This document shows, piece after piece, positions 33,984-47,439 of a DNA stretch of 64,000 bases (position 1 is its first letter; every line of letters starts with the position of its first letter). A model generated the notes under the pieces. That model saw only the letters and a program-made list of their open reading frames with translations, did no database searches and was not told the DNA's origin. A program made the position numbers and the translations under genes. The stretch comes from Branchiostoma floridae (taxonomy: Eukaryota > Chordata > Leptocardii > Amphioxiformes > Branchiostomatidae), in contig NC_049991.1 in the NCBI RefSeq assembly GCF_000003815.2, positions 13,807,685-13,871,684 on the forward strand, in the 5' to 3' direction.

Positions 33984-36900
33984 GAAGAGGTGAATTTTGC
34001 GTTGGAAGGTTTCATATCAGGACATATGCATAACGGCATATTTTGCTTATCTAGTTTCATATCATTCTATTCTATCATGGTTTTATAGGTATCTTTTATT
34101 TCTATTTTTGATCACAATCAAAAGAGCTATCATTACGCTCCGCTTCTGTAGTCACTACGTGCGTGGGTAGGGCGGCACTTTCACCTGAAGCAGCGCTGCA
34201 AGGAAGACGGAATCTATTGGTCACGTCTAGCGATGACTAGGACACGCTCCAATTGCCACGGCAATTAGATTGTTTAGAAGTCCCGCCCTGTTACATCCTA
34301 TACCATCATTATCTGGTGCGTTGGGAGGGTTGGATTTTTTTTCATGAGTTAAACCCGGAAAGCTGGTGCATGCACGAGCCTCCAGAACTAAAACACATGT
34401 CATTATTGCCTTATCGCCATCCTTTCATGCTGTCATATTTCGCCAAGCTATTCCATTCCATATATGTCCAGCATGTCATGTCTTTTGTTCCTGCCAGATG
34501 TCTTGTTCTTTACATGGGCGGCAAATATATGCTCTTCTCTTCGCGCTATTCCATTCATAGAGCTTGAAACAGTCCAATGTCTTGGAGATGAATGAGGCAA
34601 TGCACTACACCATCCCGGTTGATGATGAATTCTGCGGCAGCAGCAAGACTAGTAATCTGCGTTTTATAGCCCCCAGACCAGCTTTCATAAACGGGGCATT
34701 TTCCCCTTTAACATACACAGAACACAGAACTGCAGAACACATAAAACGTCCCGCGGCAAAAATAAATTGCGGCAGCGGAGGTAACTGGAGGTTGTCCCGC
34801 TGGCTTATGTAAGAATTTCCCTACGTCACCGTGCCGTAAATGTCACATCGTTTCTGATGGTAGTGACTGGTACGTTTAAGTGCTGGCGATATGTAAAGGT
34901 TGGTAGTTTATTATGAGAATGAGCCGCACACGTATGATCTAGTTTCTGCCTTGAAGACACATTCAGCAATAAACATAATACAAATGCATGCATAATGGTC
35001 GACTCTCAATTATAAGATATACCCATTTGCAAAACCTACAAAAGCTAAGGATGCAGTCTTGCCCGATTGCCAAAGACTCAGGAAATAACATTTGTATAAT
35101 GGATGATATAAAAAATTCAACGCAAAAGTGATGTTTATACCTTACACTACAAAGCTATGCCATCTATTGCGATTTCCATCTCTCTCTCCCTTTCTCTGCT
35201 ATGAATGTATAAAGAATGTAAATGTTAATGTAAAAGACTCAGTATGTATTGAGTGGACGTGGGCGTCACAAAATACGTCGATGAATATTGTTAGTCCCTG
35301 AAGGTTCTGTAACCTTTATGGATATCTGTGTTGGGGTTCCTATAAACAGAGGAAGGAAAATATCCCAGTACGTACACCAGTTCACATCGCATTTTCACCT
35401 ATTTTACACAACGTAATATCCCTCCATGGAATCCATGGTACAAGAAACACTCATGTATCCGCCATACGGTACACGAGGGCTCAAGGAGCAATGGTTAACA
35501 TTGGCTATGTGCAAAAACAGTCCGAGCTCAGTCAGACTGTGGCTGAGAATGAAGAATGTGCCTTGTACTGGTACGGAGACCCTAGCTGCATGTTGTAGCT
35601 GACATGGCACCGTGACATTTCACATCGCTGAAGCCTAATGCATCAGCAGCAACAAATCATCAGCAATGTGCGCAGCATAAACGGAGGCAATTTCACTGGA
35701 TCTGCTGTACATACACATAGCAGCATACAACAGGGCATCTTCGCTCACCATGTCACAATACTGTTACCGGTTGAAATGTTTTCTGGTAAACACAGTGCAA
35801 ACGAAATGCATAGGTTTACGTTTAATATGATGGCATACAGTTGATTGTGTCTACTAGATGACATATTTAGCAAGAAGCTCGTTGGTGAGTGAGTGCGCGT
35901 GTTACTAGTATATGAAAGCGGCAGTGGAGTTGCTAGGAGCCGCCGGTGGCAGCTGGTCACGGACCCGGCGGGCTTGTTGAGCCGACCTCCGGGCTGCTGT
36001 CATGTCCACCTGGCTCACATCGTAAACACACACCGTAAAACGACAAGTCTAATTATCACCATGTCTCCCTTATTGATTACTGTATCAGTGTCGAAGCATT
36101 TCTAAAGGCTGGATCGAACATGTCCTCTAATTTCCAGCAAAAAATCGAAACTAGGTACCTATTAAAGTGACACGTGCCACAAGAACTTAAATGGAAAAGA
36201 AAGAAGTAAAAGATAAAAAGATAACAACTTCAAGTCACCAATACAAATATTACTATATAAGTAAATTTTGTATAACGTTAAAAACATATACATGCCCGAT
36301 GCACACTTACAGCATGACACTCAAACACAAGCAAGTGTTCCTAAATATTGCAGCGAAAATAGAGACGACAGTCTGTGTTTGTATTCCTGTCCCACATATA
36401 TAGCCTGGATGCGACCCCCGCACGCAAGCAGGCAACGCGGTTAGCACAGGCGGGTGTGAAACGCACGACTTCCGCTTCGCAACACACCAGGTCATCGGGG
36501 TGCGTCATACTATAGGGAAACGGTCACAAATTTAGCTACGTTCCAGGTATACAGAACACAACATGGTACTTAGTGGAACTAACTACTGTAGTATCACATA
36601 TGCCTTGCCTTACAGTACCGACTGACCCGATCTAACAAATATGAAGGACAAGATTTGAAGTGCAAGTCACGTTGAATGTGAAGAGCTCCACACGACCGAC
36701 ACACATGTCGAGATCCCCTTCATTTCAATTCATGACAGGGCATTTTGAACGAATAAATTTCTATCACACAGTTTCGCAAGAAGCAAGATTTCTATCCACG
36801 CATTCTCCCATTGCCGCGTGGTGCTGGTCTACTTATGGAAATCGCCTTGAACCATACCGTACACGTGGATGTCATCAAAACAAAGTGGCAGCTTCAAATG

Positions 36901-39861
36901 GCAGAGTGTTGTATTATTACCAGATTTCTTCGACTTGAAAAATACCAGTTCCTGTATGTAAGTGGTCACAATGAGCTATGCCCACCTGACTGTCCATATG
37001 ACACAGGCACGGATCTGTATTGCAGAGTTATCAACAAAACAGATCAGCATTTCTAAAAAAGACCCAAGGAATAATTCCAAGGCACGGTATCGAGTTCATA
37101 CAAATAGATCCAATCAGAAGTTACGGTATGGATCCATATCATACCATCCATTTGTGCAAAGGCAATTTTTCTTTTCCCCAAGGTAGGAGCTTCACGTTTC
37201 TCATGTGTCTGCATTGGTGAAAGCTGTCCATTTACTGTACCACTGCCTCGAGACCATGCTGAATCGGGGTAACCGGTTGCACACAAATTACAGCGAAATA
37301 TCTGGCGTAGAGTTCTAGTAAAAGGAGCCTATCGGCAGTGTAAATCATTCAGCTGAAAATGTTTTTCTTTTTTCGCTAATGGCAAGCATAACATTAAGGT
37401 ACCGTAAATGCCGCAGGAAGATTCGTTGACCATGAAGAATACAGATAACTGTCAACGACATTTCTGTACACATGCTATGAATACAGGGTGGTCGAACAGT
37501 GCTTTCTGGAAAGACAAATTTCTATCTACATTTCCATTTTCAATACTCCGCAGTTGACAGCATCACTGACTCTCAGAGTTTCAATTTAAAAATGGAACCA
37601 AGATGGAACCTACTAGTATCTCCCATGACCTCAGTGATAGCGCTCTGTTCTTTATCATTGCAACGAATGTTATGGGTGGAAAGAGTGATGATAAACCAAG
37701 AACTGATTTATAACAGGTCTGATCAAGTGTGAGTTCAACCATCCCGATTCCTCACAATCACAGGATTATCCGATAATCACTGTTAACAAATCTAATCAGG
37801 CAGTGGCTTAGTCAGAGGAGGGGTACGTAGATGCTGGAGCATATAGATATTTCGCAATTGATATCAGTTTCAATTCTGAACAGTGCAAGATAATTATCAT
37901 AATTCTGAAACCATTATTTCCGCGCTTTGCCAAAATAATATGCGTTTATCCGTCGCGACAAAATGGTATCTATCTGAGAAACAATTTTGCAGTAATACAT
38001 TCCCTGGTTGCATGGTATCTTCTCATCTTTGATATTTGAATTACCTTTCAAACGTTCTTCTGCAATAATGAGAAGACACAGATAACATAAATCTTTGTGG
38101 CTTGAAAACCATTATATTCCCATCCTTTATCACGATACCGTATTTCAATATATAAGGATTAACACGCCAATCACCGGCGCAGGACAACTTTCTCTCATGA
38201 AAAATTTATCGCTCATTACTTCGAAATCAATAAGAACCTTATTGTATCTGGTAAGAGACTTCCCGCCAATGGCAGGGGATTGGACAGGCTGACAGCAGGA
38301 TTGGGGGACTTTAACTAATAACGTCTAGTAAACCCTACAATATGCCGGGATGACAAGCTTCCTGCTGATACCACAACACGCGCGGGATTTAGCGGGAACA
38401 TGGCTGTCACATGCATACGGAAATAAATTGTCTCGATTTGATACCCTACAAATGATGTACAGTTGATCATTGTACTCTTTCCCCACCAAGCCACCCTATT
38501 TAATAAGTGTATGCTGTTTTTGTCCAATTAGCACAACATGTAGGTACAGACTAAAACCTGGTCATGTCTCATATATGTAAATCTGAATGCAGTGTTTTCA
38601 AAGCAAACTGTGAATCTGTAAATTTGTAGGGTGTGTTTAAAAGACGCTAGTAATATCACCTGGAACTACCGGGTGGTTCCTATTCTCTCACATATAAGAC
38701 GTTACTATGACCAGGTAATGTATGCGATGATTTAAGCGAGATGAAAATGAACATTTCAGACATCCGTAGATTGGTAAAAAAAAGTACAATTTTACTCAAG
38801 CGCTTGATGCCTAATCGTGAGAAAACCAAAAAGCTGTACAACAGAATTTCCTGATGCTTGTAAATAGTACGCCCGTACGCAACGTACGAAACAACCAGTC
38901 AATGTCCCATTTACAACCACCCATATGTCTGAAGTATATACAATGGAATATACAACGGACATTATAGCAAGTCAAGTCTATTTCATTAAGGCAGTGTTTT
39001 TAACGTAACATTTGGGTGTACAAAATGTCAGTTTTAAACAGCATACCAAAAGCAGCACCGCATGAAAACACCTCGTATGCTTTTAAACACTTTGTGATAA
39101 ATGTGGCACGCTTTGGTATAAACGATGGCCATTACAATCGACTAGGTATCAGGCATACGCCGTACATTTGACAAAACAAGCAAACCGAGCCTGGGGTGTG
39201 TATATGTACTGTGTGGTCCTGGTTAATGTCCTCTACCAGTTGACGTTGCCATAATAAAGTTGTGTGGACAGTATTTCCCTGGGAGTGCCACATGGAGAAG
39301 CTCAGTCTGCACCACGACAGGCAGGGCATCAGACGAACTGGGTCAGTTTATCCTGGCTGCAGCTGAGGTCACTCATAAATACTGAAAACCCAGCCACAAA
39401 AGGTAACAACGTAACTTTTCGGTAAGTCATGTACTTTGTAATGGTTTGTCTCAGGTCGAAACAAATAGGTTAACGGTGATGTTCCTCTGGCTTTCGCGTT
39501 CTCTTTCATCTTCTTCTTCTCACGTCTACCCTGTTTCCTTCGTAGCCAAAGATGATGTGGAACTTGTCAGGTATGCTTAGATCGCACTTCTTTGATTTCA
39601 TATGAACATTGCCAAAATAGAATAAAAACATTCGATAGTATGAAAAATTTGCGTGTCTTCCACAACTTGATCATGGACTGCTATCAAACATCGTTGATTG
39701 TAGATAGCTACCAGAAGATAAAACGATGGGTGGAAAAGAAATCTTGCTGTGGATAGCCAACAAGGAGCATGTCTAACGCGGCGCATACCTTGAACAGCAC
39801 ATAGCGGATATGAAACGGGCATTGGCACATAAATTTTGATCGAACACCTGGATTTCAAGCC

Positions 39862-39886
39862 AGACCCCCTTGAATCAAGGGGGTCT
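39862..39886. repeat. 25-bp near-perfect palindrome
   Basis: AGACCCCCTTGA, one central base, then the exact complement TCAAGGGGGTCT. It could fold into a 12-bp hairpin. Confidence 0.85.
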
Positions 39887-40060
39887 TAGTGTAGTACTAG
39901 TAGTTGTAGACGGAGATACCAAGAGGTTTCTCATGACAGTTCCAACCATGTACAAAACATGTTGTCCCTTGATAACCAAGGACAGCTAATGCCTGACAAG
40001 GTAGGGAAATTTATAAGTCGCCGCCGTTTTCGCAGCTCATCATGTGAAGTCGCACCTACC

Positions 40061-40076
40061 GCACACCATGGTGTGC
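40061..40076. repeat. 16-bp perfect palindrome
   Basis: GCACACCATGGTGTGC, self-complementary throughout. Confidence 0.85.
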
Positions 40077-40761
40077 CTCACCCTACATAATGAATTTCAT
40101 TTGACGGTCATCACCCGTATATGAGAACTCCAGTGGGGCAAATCAGTTTTGTAATGGATTATGCAAGTATGGGAAGCACGCATAATGCCGTCTCCATGAC
40201 TCTGTTGCTGTTCAGGCTGCTGTATTTTAGGTCTATTAAGTCGATACGGCGTGAAATAGCTCTCCCGCACGGGTTGACGACTCACACCGTAACATGGTTC
40301 GGTTTCCGCTGTCAGGACTGCATGTGCCGCTAGACGTCGCTGCTGGGAGACATATCAAACTAACCGTTCAAGATTAGGATAACTCCCCCTTCCTCTCATT
40401 CATAAGAGACACACATTGATGTCTGTAGGAATACATTGCCTTTCTTTTTGCATAAAAGCGCATCTACATGACTCGGTTGCGACTTGAGATATTGACGAAC
40501 TGTAGCGTTTCGAATCCTTTTTAATCTGCACGTGTCTTTGAGTTTGAACATCCAACAGAAAAGGAAATAGTCAATCAAACGGAATATCATTTGCTTCGGT
40601 ATTGCTATCGCACGAATATAGAATGTTGCTTACATAGTGCCAGTGAAATAAAATTTCCTCTGTCATTCACGTATATAGCTTGTCCTGAAAATATCCATGT
40701 AACTTTTAATCAATTGTCTACTGTACGCTCTTGGAGGGACAAATAATTAGCAACTGGCCAT

Positions 40762-40769
40762 GACGTCAC
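40762..40769. promoter_or_regulatory. CRE palindrome (first of a pair)
   Basis: Perfect TGACGTCA, 56 bp from an identical site at 40818. A short GC-rich segment lies between them. Confidence 0.45.
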
Positions 40770-40817
40770 AGAAAGGACTCCCGCCATTAGCCGTAGTACG
40801 GTAAGAGTCATTTCTAT

Positions 40818-40825
40818 GACGTCAC
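40818..40825. promoter_or_regulatory. CRE palindrome (second of a pair)
   Basis: Perfect TGACGTCA. A pair of full CREs this close suggests a CREB/ATF-responsive element. No exon is recognised alongside. Confidence 0.45.
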
Positions 40826-43587
40826 GACCCGTTACTAAGCGCACACAGTAGACAAGTGATTTGAAGATTACATAGACACTTTCGGAAAAGACCACATTTA
40901 CGTGAATGCACGAATGATAGAGGACATTTCATTTCAATGGCACTGTAACGACCGTGACCCTGATATACTAGTGCACAGCTAAGCTACACACATGCATCAG
41001 TAGCTATCCTACACACGTCAATCTGATGGGTGAATACCAGTAATTACCTAAAAATGTCAATAGGACATAGTTAACTAATTATACCCGTAGGTTGTAATTG
41101 GCTTTTGGAGAACGCTAATTATGCGGATATGATTCTGCGCGAGCGCATGTAGAGCTGATATACCCACGTGTATTGCCATGGAAGTTGTTCGAGACTACAA
41201 ACTATACATTTCACAGCTGGCTTATTTGATGCACACGTTTCAGGGTTGAATGTAAATATCAATTGCCAAGGATTTTCTTAATTGAAATGTTAGCATTTTT
41301 AAGGTGAAATCTGCATCAAGTACGTAAGAGCATACATAGACATTTCAGTCCTGAGATAACATTTCCGTGGTTCTGGAGAAATCCTCCAATCTAGACCGTC
41401 CCACTACATGTGTGTGTTGTTGTCGTTTCGTCCTTTACGGCGTTTTTCTAGGTAGGCTTTCTTTACGAGTGTCATGATGGCGCTCTATGTGTGTCACCGT
41501 CACTGCCTGACATGGCCCCTGCATCACCTAGATCCACTAGTCTTCAATTTAAATCTGACACTTGAGATTTGACTTCTATGCCATTTGTACCGCGGTACCG
41601 TAGTTGCCATAATGGTTTCTCATACGTTATTGGAGTAAGTGTTCACACTAACGCCTTCGTCATTTAATGTCCTTCGCACGCCCATTGGTGACAACACGTA
41701 GATTCCCTGTGAATGTATCGTGCGTTGGGTTAGAGAGGACTAGACACATCATCTGTTATGATTAATCTGGTCGTGCTTACTGGAAGCTATCGATTAACAT
41801 GAAATATCATTTATGTCAGTAGGTAACAAGAAAACTGTGGATACGTGCCCACAAGGGTGTCTCCTCCGAGGTAACAGCAGTCCTCCCGAAGACGGCCTTT
41901 TCACCATGGGGCAATCGCTGAACGACCACACAGGAACAAAACTGGACTTGTGCAACCCGTGATTTGATGATTGGAATCTAATACAAGATGTAAATGTGTG
42001 TTTAAAAGACAAAAGCACACAAAACATGAAAATAATGTTCTTTTTCTATGAACTTCTTTGAGCAATTTGTCAAATCTTCAAGATCTTGTTTGTCTCTCGG
42101 TGGTAGCAGCCTAGAGCGTAGAGGCTTCCTGAATTCAGCATAATACGTAACCAGGCCACCAGAATTTAGCGTAGAGCGTTGTCGGGACCCCCCATGGGGG
42201 CCCTCCTCTAGTAGAACCTGAGGAAATGTAAGTCTCAGTGTCCTTGTGCTGAGTCAGGAAAGTTTACATTCTAGGAATCAGCGACGGTAACCTATAATAA
42301 AAGACGTAACTGAGAAATCTTCGGATTCGGAGAAGTGAGCGCACAACTACAGCCAGGCTGGACCTAATAGCCTGGCGTGCTGTTGTTCCTTTTGTGCTGC
42401 CCAGATGCTCAAATTTACCGCAGTGATCTGGTATTTCTGTGTCAGCACGGGACCGCGTATAAGTAGCTACCTGCTGAAAGAGTCACTTTTCACGCGGGCC
42501 TGGGAGACTGTCTCTGGTTTAACGCTGCAGCACACGATTCACAATTGGACACACAGTAAAGAGGAATGGCTTGAACTGATTGATTGCTTCTGACCACCAA
42601 CCTACTTTGTTCCAGATTAATAACGCTGCGCCGCACGTCCCGGCACCACGTTGCCTCTCTCAATGTCACGTCCATATTTATTTGCCTTCCGCGCCTCCCG
42701 AACACTTTTCTTCGCGGACTTTTCTCCTCGCCGTGCAATTGCAGACACACGCAGACAAGCGGCGCCAGTGCTCGCGGATAAGTCAAAACTGGACGCAATC
42801 AAGCGCTTTTCCGAATCCTCAATTTGGTCGGGAATTCAGAGAGAATCGTGTGTGAGAAATACCAAACAGCCTCCCCCTGTGTGCAGGCCCACCGAAGGAA
42901 CTTACTTATCAAAATGCCATCAGTGAAACAAATCCAGCATGAAAGGATTCGTCTCAGGGCGGTTGGATGTTGAACTAGGCGAGGAACGGCAACGGCAATC
43001 TCTTAATCAGTGTAGAAAGACATGGTTGTTCTGGCAAAACCAGCCGTGATTTTATTATGAACGTATTAAACGCACTGTCGTGGAACATGCCTGTTTACTT
43101 GCGATCTCTATCTGAACGGCTATGCGTCTTTATGATGGAGGCGCGCACACAAGGCGAGCAACTCCGGCGTATCAGTCTGAGCCACACCGTCAGCGGCAAT
43201 GTTCCGGCTGCCATCGAGAACGATGATGTTGCTGAGAGAACGTCCACTAGAATGAAAGGTAGTGTCCAATAAATGTGTCGTTCTCATTTGAACCAAGTTT
43301 GGGGATATCGCTACTATTACTTGTAGACAAAACACCATCCTTCAAACTTATTGCAGGAACTAAGTACGCATTGACTTGCTAACCTAAATACGGACCAATA
43401 ACACCAAGAAGACGCTACTAGATTTGCCATTAACGTTTATGAATACCATATATCATGGAGATTCCCTACAACTTACAAGTAGTACAAGTGATCTCTGGAA
43501 GTCGTAGGTTTTGACCATTGACTTTTCGCCGAGAAAAAGGACAGCAGGCAGCTAGGAGAACATGGTAAAATCTTCTCTGGTACATCG

Positions 43588-43779
43588 GTCACTTTTTCCA
43601 ACTGGGGCCCTGTCGGGCAGCTTCCGAGAACGAAAAGAATAATATAAAAGACAACAAAACACACAGAACTTAAGGCTTTAACAGGAAACTATTCATGAGC
43701 ATAATCTGTGCACATTACATCATTAACACTTTTATTTTTCGTTTACAGAAACAGCCGGGCCCCAGTTTGGAAAAGTGAC
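43588..43779. mobile_element. Fold-back element
   Basis: Arms 43588-43636 (GTCACTTTTTCCAACTGGGG...) and 43735-43779 are inverted copies, including AACGAAAA/TTTTCGTT at their inner ends. About 98 bp of unrelated sequence separates them. No clear target duplication. Confidence 0.55.
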
Positions 43780-45977
43780 AGAAGCACAACTTAAGTCAGA
43801 CTGTATAAGTAAGAGCATATACAGCCATAGATTCTGGACCCAGCCTTACTAGTGGACAGTGTTTGCCCTCTCGGCTGTCCCTTTGCGTGAGGACGGCAGA
43901 CTGTTAGAATGCAGGGCAGTCAGTCGGAGAATATTGCCCACCGTAAGCAATATTGCAGGTGCAATCAGAGCAGCGGGAGCCCGGAGACACAATAAGGGCC
44001 TGCAATATTGAGGAGCTACGGCCCCTGGTGACGTGTTCCAACAGTCATTGTTCCACTTTTACCCACGGTATTCTTCACCAATGGGGGTAATTCTATAGCC
44101 CAGGTCAATACTAAACGTATTCGGACCCTTTTAGAGAAGATAAATGGAAATTTAGGCAATTTTCACATTCCCTGTGGATATTGGACTGCTATAGGCACGG
44201 GAAAAAGTAGACCTGTAAAAAGGTACAACAAGGTTGCGCTCCTTTGACTCCGAATAAGGCATCTTTGTTCAAACAAACTTATATAGCACAACACAACACA
44301 ATACAACAAAATGTCTACATCGGGATGGAACAAGCGTGGCCATGCTATGAGTAGGCTTAGGCGGTTTATGTTTTACATATTTTACATTGTCCCTTCCATG
44401 CCCTTTATTAACAGAACTGTAAGCATGAATAATTAAAAGTTCGTTTCAATCCGCCTTTTGCGAAGTATTTCACACATGCTAACGTCGCAACAAGAATACA
44501 AGACTGCGCCATTTTTTAACCTCCTTGGCCATGTGAACCTTGCATTCCCGACCCCGCACCTCCCAAGTTAACACACCACGGGGACTTCATGCGGTAGATA
44601 AGGGTACTACAAAGTCTAATGGGCACCATGGACTGTTTCTGTACCAATGGGAGTAGTGAAAGATTTAGCTAATGTATAACCTTAATCATCATCGCCCGCC
44701 TACCCGGCAACAAGCCAAAACCTTCGGGGTTTCCCATTGAAGAGGCATAACTAGGTGTTCAGACTGCGTGTTCGTTACTGCATGGGGCCACTGCCCAGGG
44801 TAGGACGTTTCCAAAGTTACGATCGCGACTTGTATTCTGGGTATGTTGGTGATAAGTTTTTTTTTCGGTGCTGAGCATGCAGGAAAGCAGATAAGCACTA
44901 AAAGCAGAAAAACGACAGCTGAATTAAAAATTGAAATTCAACCACATCCCGGGTTGATATGGAATCCGATAGAATATCTGTCACTTCCCATATGAGAACA
45001 CCAGGACTTGAATTAAAGTCTGAAAACCCGCCAAAAGTCTTGAGTGATATCATCAAACCTCGATGGCGCATAAGAGCCTCATGTAGGTGTCCGAACGGCA
45101 TATGTGTATGTGAATGAATATGGATTTATCAGGGCTTCAATCACGTAGCCTGTACTTTTTTTATACTTTGACATTTAGATCTACCTCTCCCGCCATGACC
45201 TCAATAAAAACCGTTCAGCAGGCCGATTTAAATTTTTAAAGGTTTAAACAAACAACGTTGCAAGCAATACGCAGGTGTAACGTTACATTTCCAGAGCGAG
45301 TCCATATCCTTATCATCATATGTCATGATCAATGTCATCGGATAAGAGGCAGTAATTTTGCATATAAGATCCTCTATATCGCTTCTAAAAACTTGTGTCC
45401 AGAATTTGTGAAGAGAGTCTGTAATGAGAGTTTATGTTGGGTTAGGACTGTGCTCCATCCCCCTCCATTGACTGTCCAGCTTTGTCAGCCATTGAAGGGG
45501 GTAGAGTACATAAAACTCTGCAGGATCTGCTTACATCGCTGCCCCGTGAATGCTGTAGCTGTTGAGACCCAGCCACATCAGTCTTACTGTCTCTCATAAA
45601 ACCTACCGCAGGTAAATGAGTAGGGACAGATATAGGCACATGTGCCAAAGGTCATATCACATCACATCCATCTGCACAGACATCGGTCTGTCTTGTTATG
45701 TAGATGGACCTCATATGAGTATGAGACCGTATGACCAAGTCTTATCGTTCATATTCATCGGAGTTACGCCATCATTGTGAATTTGGAAGGCTGGAAATGG
45801 AATGGAACTGGGATAGATTCATTGTGGCTCATGTTCATGATGAACACACATTAAGAGCAACAAGAAGTTCGTTAGAGCAAACTGAGAAAAGCCAGTTTGC
45901 TTGACGAAACCACTAGTGCTGCACTTTCAATTAGACCTCGGGCAATGCCGTCGGCTTGCACTTTTTCCATACTACAG
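43780..45977. other. Noncoding stretch with one structured hairpin
   Basis: Apart from the hairpin at 43938-44019 and a short (CAACA)n-like run at 44287-44310, I see nothing that can be named. Open frames up to 113 codons have no recognisable domain. Confidence 0.45.
43942..44019. ncRNA. Candidate structured hairpin
   Basis: CAATATTGCAGG (43949-43960) pairs perfectly with CCTGCAATATTG (43999-44010). CCGTA just outside on the left can pair with TACGG on the right (44015-44019). The loop contains a small GGGAGCCC hairpin. It is precursor-like in size, but I cannot match either arm to a known microRNA. Confidence 0.3.
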
Positions 45978-46172
45978 GGTACATCCCACCCTTTCCTCCA
46001 GTGTTTACAAGAGCATTTGCTCGTAACAAAACCGTAATGCAGGGGTCAAGCAGTCCCGAGATAGCATCCGATAGTGATAATCCCTGGCGCCAGTGGTCCC
46101 AATACAACATTGATTGTACGGCCACACAGTCTGGGGGAGACTCGGACACTGGTAGTCTGTTAGAACGCGCTG
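45978..46172 (+). CDS. Candidate exon
   Basis: A strong acceptor (ctttttccatactacag) precedes a segment open for 65 codons. It ends at GCTG|GTAACC. The peptide contains a Ser/Asp-rich run (GSSSPEIASDSDNPWRQW) and SGGDSDTGSLLERAG. It looks more coding-like than its surroundings but belongs to no family I recognise. A mobile-element origin is possible. Confidence 0.2.
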
Positions 46173-46648
46173 GTAACCGTGACATTACTGACTACATTGG
46201 TCAATCACACATTGCATGTTGTGGTTTCAAGTGTAGGGCCTGGTCGTTTCCTCGACAAGTAGACTGAAGAGAAAGAACGCTTATTCGAAGAAGCGAAGAA
46301 GGCTAATATTCCCACGGTATAGCCAGCGCCAACTTGAAATCGTATGTAAGGAGGCCAAAATTTACATTTAGACTGGCGTTTTTCCTTTACTGATGAAATT
46401 CCTTTACTAGATTGCAGGGAAACTCCAGACTCCATTATAGTTATAAAACGGCGAGATCTCTTCAACCGACAAAATGTTTTTCGGTCAGGACGAAACTTTT
46501 CCATGCCCTGTTCATAGTGAGAAGGCATAGGAGAGCACACGTGCCCGCCGTTAACGTGTATCAGTAACCATCACCCATAAAACGTGTTCAGTCCTGTAGA
46601 ACGGTCAGTCTGTTCCTAGTTCTAAATCCCAACAGTCACTGACGAAAT

Positions 46649-46754
46649 AGCCTGATTAAATCTTGCTTATAGCAGCCCGCCAAAAATCCGTCGGCCCCTA
46701 GAAGAGGAGGGGCCAGTTACAGCCCTGAACAGCGGAATTTGCGTTACACAGACT
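46649..46754 (+). repeat. Dispersed repeat family B
   Basis: Same family as 17817-17905. It carries an additional middle segment with a small GGCCCCT...AGGGGCC hairpin and leads straight into a family A copy. Confidence 0.6.
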
Positions 46755-46755
46755 A

Positions 46756-46877
46756 CTGACGAAAGACATTGGATGGTGTGTGAATCGTCTGACCGTTTTC
46801 AAAGTTTCATCCAGTTGCTTGAGTAAATGTCTTTGGGCGTATCTTATTACCTGGATGTCTAACCTTCATTGACGTAT
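46756..46877 (+). repeat. Dispersed repeat family A with degenerate hammerhead-like core
   Basis: CTGACGA (46756-46762), an imperfect stem, GAATC (46782-46786) and GTC are in the same order as at 16905, but stem pairing is poor and one core base differs. The family body (CCAGTTGCTTGAGTAA, TATCTTATTACCTGGATGTC) follows. Confidence 0.6.
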
Positions 46878-47322
46878 AAAGAGACGACACACTGTAATTG
46901 GACTCAATATCAAGATTCTACAAAGTATAAATTTAGATTGCATTCGATGATTTATTTCTTTAATTTGGTTGTCTTCATCATGGATTGCCATCAAAGTATT
47001 AAAAGTATAAGGAAACAAATTCTTATAGATATAAACTGCAACAGGAATGAGAAATAACAAAACAGTGCTACAAATGTTAAGCACCTTCCGGTTTTGTGGC
47101 ACTTTCGTCAATGTCTAAAAGTGGAATATAACAAAAAAAACTATAGGCAGTATAAAAAGCAACAAACACATTATATAAACAACACCGTATCCTGTTCTGA
47201 ACATACACAATCTGGAGTTAACTTCTAATAGTTCTTCTGTACTTGACATTCAGAACAATTTGGTCAAACTCAAACTCGCTCTTCACATTGACAACAGAAT
47301 ATATCATCTTCTCAAATTCTAT

Positions 47323-47351
47323 TTTATTCTCCAAATTCTATCAATTTTATT
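47323..47351 (-). terminator. CYBC1 poly(A) signals
   Basis: Two AATAAA hexamers on the minus strand (TTTATT at 47323-47328 and 47346-47351), 89-120 bases beyond the CYBC1 stop codon. Confidence 0.5.
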
Positions 47352-47439
47352 CTTAAATTCCTATCTAGAGTATCTGAGCTTGCCATGAAGTGGAAAAACA
47401 GGATTGCTGTGATGTGGATTGGCTTGCATATGTTATGTG

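Larger units (their letters stand above)
33984..43587. other. Long noncoding stretch
   Basis: About 9.6 kb without a credible gene. It contains two palindromes (39862-39886, 40061-40076) and two CREs (40762, 40818). A CpG-rich patch lies at about 42580-42900, open in several frames. Open frames of 60-104 codons here have no recognisable domain and lack convincing splice sites. Confidence 0.45.

Noticed and set aside
36510..36540. GGAAACGGTCACA resembling the family A repeat
   Set aside because: Only a dozen bases match and no hallmark CCAGTTGCTTGAGTAA follows.
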